A stretch of 37,836 bases of DNA from Parcubacteria group bacterium (GCA_013204345.1 JABMOB010000026.1:1-37836); one strand, 5' to 3'; shown: positions 9,923 through 18,726, counted from the first letter of the stretch. Translations and numbers: made by a program. The notes: a model not told the origin generated them from the sequence alone.

Positions 9923-9958
9923 ACAACCCCCAAGGCGTTATGCTTTGAGGGGTTGTTT
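9923..9958 (+). terminator. Rho-independent terminator of aspartokinase cassette
   Basis: AACCCCcaaggcgttatgctttgAGGGGTT followed by GTTTTTATTTT. Confidence 0.85.
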
Positions 9959-10552
9959 TTATTTTATTCTTTTCTCTTCCAACCAATCTGGTACTGGGAC
10001 GAAAGTTATACTTTCCCAACCATCTATCTCGTCCTCAGTAACATCAAAATCTTTTTGGTATGCGTTTTCTACACTTCCATGAAGAGCCTTTCCCCAATCA
10101 AACTTTAGTTTTTTCGCAACTTTTTTTATTTCTTCTTCCGTCGACGACTCAATTTCGACAAACGTTGGTATCCACGGCCAAGTGTCTATTGTCACTTCAC
10201 TGTCCCCTATCGCCCACTTTTCTCTTTTTGTTTCTTGATAAGATTTTTGTATCAAACCTAAAACCGAAAGAATTTGACAAGTTTTCTCAAAATCATCCAC
10301 AACCACATTGATTTCTTTTGTGCCGTGAAGGGTTCTATCGTTTAATTGTTTATAGCTCAAGGTGATTTTGTCGCCTTCATCACGAACACGAACCCAGCCT
10401 CCAATTTTTCGGAGACGATTGTCAGCAAAATCAAAAACTTTCCTTTTCATTAGTCGCTCAGAGTAAATTAGCCTAGCGCCAATATCCTTGAGTTTATTTC
10501 TCAAGTCTTTGGAATCTATATCCAAAAATTTAGCCTCAATCTCCGTTTGCAT
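9959..10552 (-). CDS. CYTH-domain protein (CyaB/thiamine-triphosphatase-like triphosphate tunnel enzyme)
   Basis: N-terminal EIEAKF (ExExK) signature and CYTH-like VRVRDEGDKITLSYKQ. Confidence 0.85.
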   Translation of the reverse strand: MQTEIEAKFLDIDSKDLRNKLKDIGARLIYSERLMKRKVFDFADNRLRKIGGWVRVRDEGDKITLSYKQLNDRTLHGTKEINVVVDDFEKTCQILSVLGLIQKSYQETKREKWAIGDSEVTIDTWPWIPTFVEIESSTEEEIKKVAKKLKFDWGKALHGSVENAYQKDFDVTEDEIDGWESITFVPVPDWLEEKRIK

Positions 10553-10608
10553 AGACTCTCAGTCTAACGCAATTTATCACCAATTTCCATAGTGTCTTTT
10601 CATCACAC

Positions 10609-10633
10609 ATTGTCAAGGTTCAACCTTGACAAT
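10609..10633. repeat. 25-bp perfect palindrome (1-nt centre)
   Basis: ATTGTCAAGGTT c AACCTTGACAAT. Confidence 0.9.
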
Positions 10634-10715
10634 TTATAGCTTCCGGAAAATCATCTACTTCAATCACCTTCCCCAATCTTATATCAACTTTCTCAAAATC
10701 TTCGTAAATAATCAT
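10620..10715 (-). pseudogene. Truncated CsaA-like tRNA-binding (OB-fold) protein remnant
   Basis: ATGA overlap with aspS stop; translates MIIYEDFEKVDIRLGKVIEVDDFPEAINCQG*, matching the start of CsaA-type tRNA-binding domains, then stops inside the palindrome. Confidence 0.65.
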
Positions 10716-12109
10716 TCTGTTTTTTTGTCTATTTTAATCCCCAACTCCTTAAGTTGCCCGGCAGATATTTCTGCTGGAGAATCCATCATTAAGTCTTTAC
10801 CCTCACCTGTCTTTGGAAATGCAATAACCTCACGAATGTTCGGCTCATTTTGAAGAATCATCATAATACGATCGATTCCTGGAGCAAATCCCCCATGCGG
10901 AGGAGCACCGAACGTAAACGCCTCAAGCATGTGACCAAATTTTAGTTTCTGCTTTTCTTCAGAAACACCAATAAGATCGAAGACTTGTTTCTGCTCAGCT
11001 CGATCATGTATACGGATACTACCAGATGAAAGCTCGTAACCATTCAACACAAGGTCATAAGAGTTTGCTCGTATAGAGAAGATATCTTCTCCTTTCATAA
11101 ACTTTTCTTTGTCTTCTGGTTTTATAGAACAGAACGGATGATGTGTGGCCTGAATCTCACCGTCATCCTTTTTTTCAAACATTGGAAAATCAATCACCCA
11201 AACAAAAGACAACTCATCTGGATCGTTTTTATCTTTACGTAAATCCGGTTTATCATTACCGTATTTTTCCATCGATTCTTTGTAAGTAATACGAGGAAAA
11301 GGAGTTTCTGGTATTTTTTTATTGGAATAAAGTTTTTTAACTAACTCAATAAACATAGCCTCCGTGTATTGCAACACGTCTTCTTGTGTTACGAATGACA
11401 TTTCAAAGTCCAACTGTGTAAATTCTGGCTGTCTATCTCCTCTTGTATCCTCATCACGCATACATCGAGCAATTTGGAAGTAGCGTTCAAAACCTGCAAC
11501 CATAGAGAGTTGTTTAAATTGCTGAGGAGACTGCGGTAATGCATAAAATTTTCCCGGCTCAAGGCGCGACGGTACAACATATTCACGACTACCTTCCGGA
11601 GTCCCCTTCATAAGCATAGGGGTTTCAATCTCTACAAAATCGTTCTTGTGCATATAATCTCGGAAAAAAGTAATCACTTTGTCACGCATTCTAATGTTTT
11701 TTTGCATTCTTTCACTACGTAAATCAAGATACCGATATTTCAGACGCAACTCTTCGTTAATAGCCTTTGTTTCATTAATTTCAAATGGTGGTGTTTCAGC
11801 CTGATTAAGAATAGTTATTCCTAAAATCTCCAGCTCGATATCACCGTTCATTTTATCCTTTTGGATATTTTTTTCCGGGCGAGGATTAACTTTTCCCTGA
11901 ACTTCAACAACCCACTCTGGTCGAAGTTTTTCACCAACTTCGTGAGCTTCTTTTGCGTTAGGTAAAATAACACCCTGAACTTTTCCAGACATATCACGGA
12001 AATCCAAGAAAATTAATTTCCCTTGGTCGCGACGAATATCCACCCAACCTTTGATTACGACCTCCTTACCTTCATACCCCTTTAAATCTTTTATATATGT
12101 TCTTTCCAT
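10712..12109 (-). CDS. aspS: Aspartyl-tRNA synthetase (bacterial type, GAD domain absent)
   Basis: Class II motifs: FVEIETPMLMKGTPEGSREYVVPSR, GFERYFQIARCMRDEDTRGDRQPEFTQLDFEMSF, GGFAPGIDRIMM. Confidence 0.95.
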   Translation of the reverse strand: MERTYIKDLKGYEGKEVVIKGWVDIRRDQGKLIFLDFRDMSGKVQGVILPNAKEAHEVGEKLRPEWVVEVQGKVNPRPEKNIQKDKMNGDIELEILGITILNQAETPPFEINETKAINEELRLKYRYLDLRSERMQKNIRMRDKVITFFRDYMHKNDFVEIETPMLMKGTPEGSREYVVPSRLEPGKFYALPQSPQQFKQLSMVAGFERYFQIARCMRDEDTRGDRQPEFTQLDFEMSFVTQEDVLQYTEAMFIELVKKLYSNKKIPETPFPRITYKESMEKYGNDKPDLRKDKNDPDELSFVWVIDFPMFEKKDDGEIQATHHPFCSIKPEDKEKFMKGEDIFSIRANSYDLVLNGYELSSGSIRIHDRAEQKQVFDLIGVSEEKQKLKFGHMLEAFTFGAPPHGGFAPGIDRIMMILQNEPNIREVIAFPKTGEGKDLMMDSPAEISAGQLKELGIKIDKKTE

Positions 12110-12127
12110 ATTTAGTTTTTAATTTGT

Positions 12128-12179
12128 TAAAAAAACGCCCTTACAAAACTACTCAAAATGAGCAATCTTGTAAGGACGT
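12128..12179 (-). terminator. Terminator hairpin of the aspS T-box leader
   Basis: RNA: AACGUCCUUACAAgauugcucauuuugaguaguUUUGUAAGGgCGUUUUUUU. Confidence 0.85.
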
Positions 12180-12365
12180 TCTCGTACCCCCTTCGCATAA
12201 AGCTTCGGCGGATCAAGGCGTGGTACCACCTTACTTTGTTTCCCAAAGGAAACCTCAATACAGCTTTAACGGGCTTACCCGTGGAGTTCTATTCACCCTG
12301 AAGCACAGTTGAAGGGCTTTCTTCCCCAGACTCAGCCTTGTTAAGGCGTCTTAGTCATTGTTGTT
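12128..12365 (-). ncRNA. T-box riboswitch leader upstream of aspS
   Basis: Antiterminator AAGGUGGUACCACG (12219-12232) with distal CGUCCUUAC (12170-12178) that also forms the terminator; upstream ACGGG-uaag-CCCGUUA and GUUUCC-uuug-GGAAAC hairpins typical of T-box leaders. Confidence 0.88.
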
Positions 12366-12400
12366 AATAATACTACAAATAACAAAGCAAGCAAGTTTAG

Positions 12401-13384
12401 TTATTTCAGTTTCAAACCAACTTTCTCTCGCACTTCTTCCATTTTTTTCTCGGCTTGAGCACGGATAACTTTTCCGCCTTCTTCCAAAATACTTAGAACG
12501 TAAGCTCGGTCCTTGGCGATTTTTTCTCGTTTTTCTCGCATAGGAGCAATAAACTCACTTAGGTTTTTTATAAGCAATTCTTTTGATTCTTTATACCCTA
12601 TTCCACCTTTTTCATATCTTTTTCTCAAATCACTGAGTTCCGGCTCTTTGGTAAAGAAAGTGTGTAAACTAAAAACCTTATCTTCTTCTGGATTTTTGGC
12701 TTCGTCCACACCCTTGGAATCAGTTGGTATTCCCATCACGGCCTTTTTTATTTCTTCATCCGAAGCAAATAGCTCAATGGTATTTTTATAACTTTTTGAC
12801 ATTTTTTGTCCATCTGTACCAGGCACCGTTTTAACCTCCTCCAAAATATATGGCTCCGGTAATCTAAATGTCTCACCAAAAATACGATTAAACTTCTCGC
12901 CTGTATCTTTAGCAATTTCTAAATGTTGTTTTTGATCAAGTCCGACAGGCACTACATCAATATCGTGAATCAAAATATCTGCAGCCATGAGAATTGGGTA
13001 GTCAAAAAGCCCAACATTTATTTCTTTGCTCTTTGCCTCTGCATCTTTGAAAGCGTGAGCCCTCATAAGATATGGCATAGTGGTAATACAATTAAAAATC
13101 CAAGCGAGCTCGGCGACCTGAGGGACATCAGACTGTTTGAAAAGAATGGTTTTTTTAGGATCTAAACCAATAGCCAAATAATCCACGGCCAGCTCAAAAA
13201 TCCTCTCTTCCAGCTCTTTTTTATTTTGTACCGATGTCAAAGCGTGCAAATCAGCGATAAAAATTGAGGACTGGTAATCATCCTGCAAATCCACAAACTG
13301 CTTCATAGCACCCAAGTAATTGCCCACATGAGGTCGTCCCGTAGGCTTAACACCAGATATTAAAGTTTTCTTATTTTTGGTCAT
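12401..13384 (-). CDS. trpS: Tryptophanyl-tRNA synthetase (likely start at 13384 rather than 13429)
   Basis: SGVKPTGRPHVGNYLGAMKQF, QKMSKSYKN. Confidence 0.95.
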   Translation of the reverse strand: MTKNKKTLISGVKPTGRPHVGNYLGAMKQFVDLQDDYQSSIFIADLHALTSVQNKKELEERIFELAVDYLAIGLDPKKTILFKQSDVPQVAELAWIFNCITTMPYLMRAHAFKDAEAKSKEINVGLFDYPILMAADILIHDIDVVPVGLDQKQHLEIAKDTGEKFNRIFGETFRLPEPYILEEVKTVPGTDGQKMSKSYKNTIELFASDEEIKKAVMGIPTDSKGVDEAKNPEEDKVFSLHTFFTKEPELSDLRKRYEKGGIGYKESKELLIKNLSEFIAPMREKREKIAKDRAYVLSILEEGGKVIRAQAEKKMEEVREKVGLKLK

Positions 13385-13449
13385 TGAGAGAATAATACCA
13401 GAATAGTAGACCCTTTGAAAGATACTCATGTATCCTCACAAAATATAGA

Positions 13450-14754
13450 CTACTCAACCTCAGCATTTAAATCTTGAAGTTTTTCTAAAAAGTTTTCATA
13501 ACCTCGCTCGATAAGACTGATATTTTTCAAAATAGTTTTTCCTTCAGCAGCAAGAGCCGCGATAACATAAGCAAAACCAGCGCGTAGATCCGGAATTACG
13601 ATTTCTTCTCCGTGAAATTTTGTCGGCCCTGTAATAACGGCGCTATGAATATGATGTAAACTACCAAAACGACACATGGAACCACCTAGGCAATTTTCGT
13701 GGACTTTTATATTTGCCCCCATCTTATTAAGTGCAACAACATAATCAAACCGATTTTCATAAACTGTTTCGTGGATAATAGAGACGCCAGGAGTCTGCGT
13801 CAAAAGAATAGAAAACGGTTGTTGCCAATCGGTAGCAAAACCAGGATAAACATTTGTTTCAATATTGATTGGACTAAGTTTCTTTCCACGCCAAAATGAA
13901 ATACCGTCATTTTTTATTTCAAATTCCCCGCCAACTAATCGAAAATTATTGAGAAAGGTCATTAATTCAGCTTGACGAGCATTTTTCACAAATATTTTTC
14001 CGTTTGTAACAGCCGCCGCAATCGCCCACGAAGCCGCCTCCAATCTGTCTGGAATCGGCGTATGGTCAAAACCTTTGAGCTCCTTTACACCAACAATAGT
14101 AATCAGCCTATCGGTATCAACAGAAATAATCGCACCCATTTTTTGCAAAACAGAAATGAGGTCAATTATTTCTGGCTCGATAGCAGCACCAGAAAGTTCA
14201 GTGGTTCCTAGAGCCAATACAGCTGCCAGCAAAACCTGTTCTGTCGCTCCCACACTTGGATACGGAAGTTTTATTTTTGAACCAATAAGTTTTTTTGCCC
14301 TTATATGAAAACCTTTTTCAACATGTTCTATCTTTGCACCAAGTTGCTCCAAAGCAAGAAGATGAAAATCTACCGGGCGTTTACCAATCTCACAACCACC
14401 AAGCTCCGGCACATAAGCTTCACCCATTCGCGCCAAAAGTGGTCCGGCAAAAAGGATTGGAATGCGACTTTTTTTGTCTACAGAACGAAGTTTTTCTGGG
14501 TCTACAAGTTTAAGATTTTTTGCATTCAAATTATAAGTGGTTTTATCTACCTGTTCTACAGTTCCACCCAAAACAGAAATCATTTCAGAAACAATTTTCA
14601 CATCACGAATAGAGGGTACATTTCGTAAAACGCAATTATCTTCAGTCAAAAGTGAAGCAACCATTATTTTTGAAACACTATTTTTTGCGCCACGAATCTC
14701 CACTGTACCGTGAAGAGGTTTGCCTCCTGTTATTGTAATACTGTCATTTTGCAT
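13450..14754 (-). CDS. murA: UDP-N-acetylglucosamine 1-carboxyvinyltransferase
   Basis: GGKPLHGTVEIRGAKNS; active-site region ELGGCEIGKRPVDFH. Confidence 0.96.
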   Translation of the reverse strand: MQNDSITITGGKPLHGTVEIRGAKNSVSKIMVASLLTEDNCVLRNVPSIRDVKIVSEMISVLGGTVEQVDKTTYNLNAKNLKLVDPEKLRSVDKKSRIPILFAGPLLARMGEAYVPELGGCEIGKRPVDFHLLALEQLGAKIEHVEKGFHIRAKKLIGSKIKLPYPSVGATEQVLLAAVLALGTTELSGAAIEPEIIDLISVLQKMGAIISVDTDRLITIVGVKELKGFDHTPIPDRLEAASWAIAAAVTNGKIFVKNARQAELMTFLNNFRLVGGEFEIKNDGISFWRGKKLSPINIETNVYPGFATDWQQPFSILLTQTPGVSIIHETVYENRFDYVVALNKMGANIKVHENCLGGSMCRFGSLHHIHSAVITGPTKFHGEEIVIPDLRAGFAYVIAALAAEGKTILKNISLIERGYENFLEKLQDLNAEVE

Positions 14755-14952
14755 TTTTTTGTTTTTTAATTGTACGCTTCACGTTCATAATCTTCGTGAT
14801 CACAAGTTACTAAGTATTTTAAAAAATATTAATTTTCTAAAATACGTAAGTACTTGCCGACCCTGGCTCGGCTATTCGTCTACTGACGAATTATACCTAT
14901 GCCTTCACAAAATGTCCTCAGACAAAGAAGTTTGTTTGCTTTGCACATTTTG

Positions 14953-15024
14953 TGACCCTACAGAGAATCGAACTCTGATTTAAGCCTTGAGAAGGCTCCG
15001 TCCTAACCGTTAGACGATAGGGCC
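14953..15024 (-). tRNA. tRNA-Glu (anticodon CTC), CCA not encoded
   Basis: Cloverleaf by eye: GGCCCTA acceptor / TAGGGTC; anticodon stem GAGCC-TTCTCAA-GGCTT; T-arm CAGAG-TTCGATT-CTCTG. Confidence 0.9.
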
Positions 15025-15031
15025 CACTTCT

Positions 15032-15117
15032 CTCCGATATACTATCGGAGCTTCGCGGGGCAAGCGGCGGTCAATCAAACCAACACTTGTCCTTCGAAGC
15101 TCAAATACTATTTGAGC
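15032..15117. repeat. Two related hairpins in the tRNA-Glu/murF spacer
   Basis: CTCCGATatactATCGGAG (15032-15050) and GCTCAAATactATTTGAGC (15099-15117). Confidence 0.7.
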
Positions 15118-15184
15118 GTAGGAGGAGACGATAAGGCTAATCAAACACAGAATAACGAATAAAAGCCAAGTAATCAAGCAAAAA

Positions 15185-16489
15185 CTAGCGTTTTTGCCAC
15201 TCCTTATCCTGTCTCACAAGTAAATTTTCTTTTAATTCTGGGTGTGCAATCACCTCTTCTACCGCCCGTTCCATTCTCGCACCCTGCGAACCTTTAGCAA
15301 GAATGACATCTCCTTTCTCAATTATATTTTCTAAATGTTTACCAGCTTCTCGCGGGTCATCAAATTGAAAAATATTTTTTTCATCCATACCAGCATTTAG
15401 AGCTCCTTCAGCGAAATATCTAGCTCGTATACCTACAGTGATAAGAATGTCACAAATCTCCCCAACTAACTTACCAGCATTTTTGTGCTCATCCATAGAA
15501 TATTTACCGAGCTCAAGCATATCGCCCAAAATAGCAATTTTCCGTCCGGTAGTGTTTATTTGCTTAATAGTCTCAAAGGCTTTAGCTAAAGCAACGGGAG
15601 ATGAATTATATGTATCATCTATAATCATAGAATTTTTTATGCCTTCGACAAGCTTCATTCTACCAACAGGGGGTCTGTATTTACCAAGTGCATCTGCCAT
15701 TTTGACAATATTTAGGTTTTGAGAAATTCCAACTCCAATAGCGGCGAGTATTGTGTAGACATGTTGATGCCCAACAGAACCATGTATAAATATCGGCACA
15801 GAATTACCCGAATAATCCACTTTAAAATTGATACCGGATGGCACTTCAATGTTACCTTTCTTTTCATAAATAATATTGTAATTTGAGGCGATGAGATTTG
15901 CATTTCCATTTTCTCCGTAAATAATAGTTGCCCCTCCATGTTCATTTTTAAATGACAAAGCATCTGGATCATCACCATTTACAATCAAAATACCATCCCT
16001 CTTTAAAGCTCTAGCAAGAAATAGTTTTTCCTTAATAACAGCTTCTGGGGACGGAAAAAACTCTACATGAACCGGAACTTTGCTGAAACGTGTGATGACC
16101 GTAACATCTGGTTTGATCCAATGAGTAATTTTTTCTATATCCCCCGGTCTGTCGGCTCCCACCTCAAGGACAAGCCATTTGGGATATTTTCGTGAAAAAA
16201 TTATTATATAAAGACCAACAAAAATATTTTTTATCCAAAGAAATAAATTATTCCAACCACTAGGGCAACCAAGTATAGTCAAAGGAACACCAAGCTCACT
16301 ATTGAAACTTTTTTCACTTTTACGTGTGTGGTATGTACTTGATAACACAGCGTAAATAGCGTCCTTGGTTGTGGTCTTGCCGACACTCCCTGTTACTGCG
16401 ACAATATTTGGTTTAAATTTTTTGAGAACAAGCCTTGCTTCCCAAGTAAGGATACTGACAATGATTGATTTTAAAAATATTTTTCCCAT
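15185..16489 (-). CDS. murF: UDP-N-acetylmuramoyl-tripeptide--D-alanyl-D-alanine ligase
   Basis: VTGSVGKTTTKDAIYAVL, DTYNSSPVALAKAFETI, GDMLELG, AKGSQGARME. Confidence 0.94.
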   Translation of the reverse strand: MGKIFLKSIIVSILTWEARLVLKKFKPNIVAVTGSVGKTTTKDAIYAVLSSTYHTRKSEKSFNSELGVPLTILGCPSGWNNLFLWIKNIFVGLYIIIFSRKYPKWLVLEVGADRPGDIEKITHWIKPDVTVITRFSKVPVHVEFFPSPEAVIKEKLFLARALKRDGILIVNGDDPDALSFKNEHGGATIIYGENGNANLIASNYNIIYEKKGNIEVPSGINFKVDYSGNSVPIFIHGSVGHQHVYTILAAIGVGISQNLNIVKMADALGKYRPPVGRMKLVEGIKNSMIIDDTYNSSPVALAKAFETIKQINTTGRKIAILGDMLELGKYSMDEHKNAGKLVGEICDILITVGIRARYFAEGALNAGMDEKNIFQFDDPREAGKHLENIIEKGDVILAKGSQGARMERAVEEVIAHPELKENLLVRQDKEWQKR

Positions 16490-16500
16490 AATTTTATAAA

Positions 16501-16570
16501 TTAGGTTTTAGGCTCTAGGTTCTAGGCTTTAGGAATTAGAATTTCTAACGCCTAGTGCCTAACGCCTACC
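16501..16570. repeat. Heptanucleotide-phased array with polarity inversion (ftsI/murF spacer)
   Basis: ttaggtt ttaggct ctaggtt ctaggct ttaggaa ttagaat | ttctaac gcctagt gcctaac gcctacc: ten uninterrupted 7-mers. Confidence 0.9.
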
Positions 16571-18278
16571 GGTCGGGTGGAATTTCATAATAATTTATTA
16601 AAAATTTAGTTGTGTCAATAAATGACGTGGTTAGTGTTTCGGAAGCATATCTCACATTTTTAGGATAATACGTATAAAGAAAAACTAGAAATTTAGCGTT
16701 ATAAGCTGGGAAATATCCGAAAAATGAATGGAGGTACCTATCTTCATAATAACCGCCTCCATTTGGATTAGCAACCTGAGCTGTACCAGTTTTGGCAGCA
16801 ACACTATAGTTTGGTAATTTTACTGTACCGTCACGAAGAGCTTTATCCACAACCACTACAAGCATTCTAGATATCTCATCGGCCGTTTCTTTTTTAATTA
16901 CCCTTATTCCTTCTCCGCCAGCCACCTCTTTTGATATGCCAATTTTATAGTTAATCGTTGAAGCAACGTGCGGGGTAACGAGAAGCCCCCCATTGGCAAG
17001 TACTGAAAGCGCTCGGGTTATTGCTAAAGGTGTCATAGCTATTCCTTGCCCATAAGAAGCTGTAGCGTGCTCTATATCTCGTGGACTTTTTAGATTATCC
17101 ACAAGACCAGTAGCCTCGTTTGGAAGATCAATTCCTGTTATGGAGCCGAGCCCAAAATTTAACATATACCGTGAAAAATTTTCCTTACCCATTTTCAAAG
17201 CCACAAAAGTAGCACCTGTGTTTAGGGACTGATTTAAAACCTCCTGCATATTTACCGTACCACGACCTTTACCGTCATAGTTTGAGATTGTTTTATTATT
17301 TAAAGTAAGGAAACCCGCATCATAATAAGTAGTTGCTGCTGTTACCGCACCAGAATCAAGGCCGACTGCCATTGTAAGTGGCTTCATAATTGACCCCATT
17401 TCGTAAACACTTTCAACTATAGGGTTTGAAAAAATAAGAGAACTTTTTTGTTCTTGAGGAAAATTTGGATTGAAAGCGGGCCCCATTGCCATAGCAAAAA
17501 TTTTTCCTGTTTTAGGCTCTATCACAATTCCACCAGAATAATCGGAATCCCAAGTTTTATTAATCTTTGCAAGTTCGGTTTCTAAAAAAAACTGAACTTG
17601 TGGCTCAATAGAAGTTACAACATCACCCTCAATTTTTGGTTTACTTGAAATACTTTGCTGAATATCAGTAAAAATTTCAGCAAAAAAGTTTACATAAACA
17701 GAATCATTACTACGATTAAGAATGTCTTCATAATATCGCTCCAGACCATATCGCCCAGCAAGATCGTTACCTTTATAAGCCACAAGCCCAAGTGCATGAG
17801 AAGCTATCTCATCACCGGGATACAACCTCCACTTTTCTTGAGAAATAGTAAGCCCTGGAATATGAAGCGCGGATATCTTATCTGCCGTCGATATATCAAC
17901 CCTCTTTAATATCTCCTCATACGGATCCCCTTTTTTCGCAACCCCCTCAAAGAAAAGTGTTTGGTCCAAAGTCGGCACAATTTCTTTTATTTTGTCAAAA
18001 GATGCTTGAGGGTCAGTGATAGAGTCTGGTGCGATAGCAACGATAAATCCATTTTCTTGTGTAGCAGCGGAAACCTGACTTCCGTCTTTATTTGTGAAAT
18101 AAATATTGCCACGATTAAATACATTTGACACTGGGCGAACATACTGTCTATCAGCACGCTCTTTGAAATTTTGGCCTGAAACAATTTGAACAAAGTAAAG
18201 CTTGGCAACGAGAACAAGAGCAAATAAGGAAATAACCACAAAAATAAGTCTAATACGCCGTGGAAAATTTGCTTTCAT
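16566..18278 (-). CDS. ftsI: Division-type penicillin-binding protein (FtsI/PBP3-like transpeptidase)
   Basis: N-terminal TM, EMGSIMKPLTMA (SxxK), KTGTAQVANPNGG (KTG); downstream of rsmH and ftsL-like ORF. Confidence 0.9.
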   Translation of the reverse strand: MKANFPRRIRLIFVVISLFALVLVAKLYFVQIVSGQNFKERADRQYVRPVSNVFNRGNIYFTNKDGSQVSAATQENGFIVAIAPDSITDPQASFDKIKEIVPTLDQTLFFEGVAKKGDPYEEILKRVDISTADKISALHIPGLTISQEKWRLYPGDEIASHALGLVAYKGNDLAGRYGLERYYEDILNRSNDSVYVNFFAEIFTDIQQSISSKPKIEGDVVTSIEPQVQFFLETELAKINKTWDSDYSGGIVIEPKTGKIFAMAMGPAFNPNFPQEQKSSLIFSNPIVESVYEMGSIMKPLTMAVGLDSGAVTAATTYYDAGFLTLNNKTISNYDGKGRGTVNMQEVLNQSLNTGATFVALKMGKENFSRYMLNFGLGSITGIDLPNEATGLVDNLKSPRDIEHATASYGQGIAMTPLAITRALSVLANGGLLVTPHVASTINYKIGISKEVAGGEGIRVIKKETADEISRMLVVVVDKALRDGTVKLPNYSVAAKTGTAQVANPNGGGYYEDRYLHSFFGYFPAYNAKFLVFLYTYYPKNVRYASETLTTSFIDTTKFLINYYEIPPDR

Positions 18279-18293
18279 TATAAAAGTAAGGAT

Positions 18294-18608
18294 TTATCTT
18301 AAAGAGTTTAAGGACAAAATATCTGGAGTCTTTCTTGAAATAAAAGCTGATTTTTCAACGTTTTTGAAACCAAGGGTATAAGCAAGATCTAAATTAACCT
18401 TATTTTTCAAAGTAATATACTGAAACTCAAGCTCCCCAACTTTTGAACCAAGTGTATTTAGAGCTTGCTCTGCCCTCCCCCGTTCTACAACATTCAAAAC
18501 AGTTCTCTCTATAAGATAACCGTAAAAAGCAAACAAAATTACAGCTGTAAATACCAACACCCAGACTATATTTTTTTTGTTATTAAATTGTAATATTTTT
18601 TCAGTCAT
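18294..18608 (-). CDS. FtsL-like bitopic membrane protein (positional call)
   Basis: 104 aa, single N-terminal TM then coiled-coil-like region, between rsmH and ftsI. Confidence 0.6.
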   Translation of the reverse strand: MTEKILQFNNKKNIVWVLVFTAVILFAFYGYLIERTVLNVVERGRAEQALNTLGSKVGELEFQYITLKNKVNLDLAYTLGFKNVEKSAFISRKTPDILSLNSLR

Positions 18609-18726
18609 AAATTCGTAATACTAATATACTAATTGTTACCAATATACGAATGGCTACAAATGTATGTCATTGTCACATTAGTATTCATTCGTAGATTAGT
18701 ATTCATTCGCATATTGGTATGTTTAT
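18609..18726. repeat. About 9-nt phased array with polarity inversion (rsmH/ftsL spacer)
   Basis: Minus strand: ATACCAATA TGCGAATGA ATACTAATC TACGAATGA ATACTAATG TGACAATGA ... CATTCGTAT ATTGGTAAC AATTAGTAT ATTAGTATT. Confidence 0.8.

Noticed and set aside
14906-14954. CACAAAATGT...ACATTTTGTG inverted repeat touching the tRNA-Glu 3' end
   Set aside because: Best explained as a tRNA 3' trailer/terminator-like hairpin; not unusual enough to list as a separate system.
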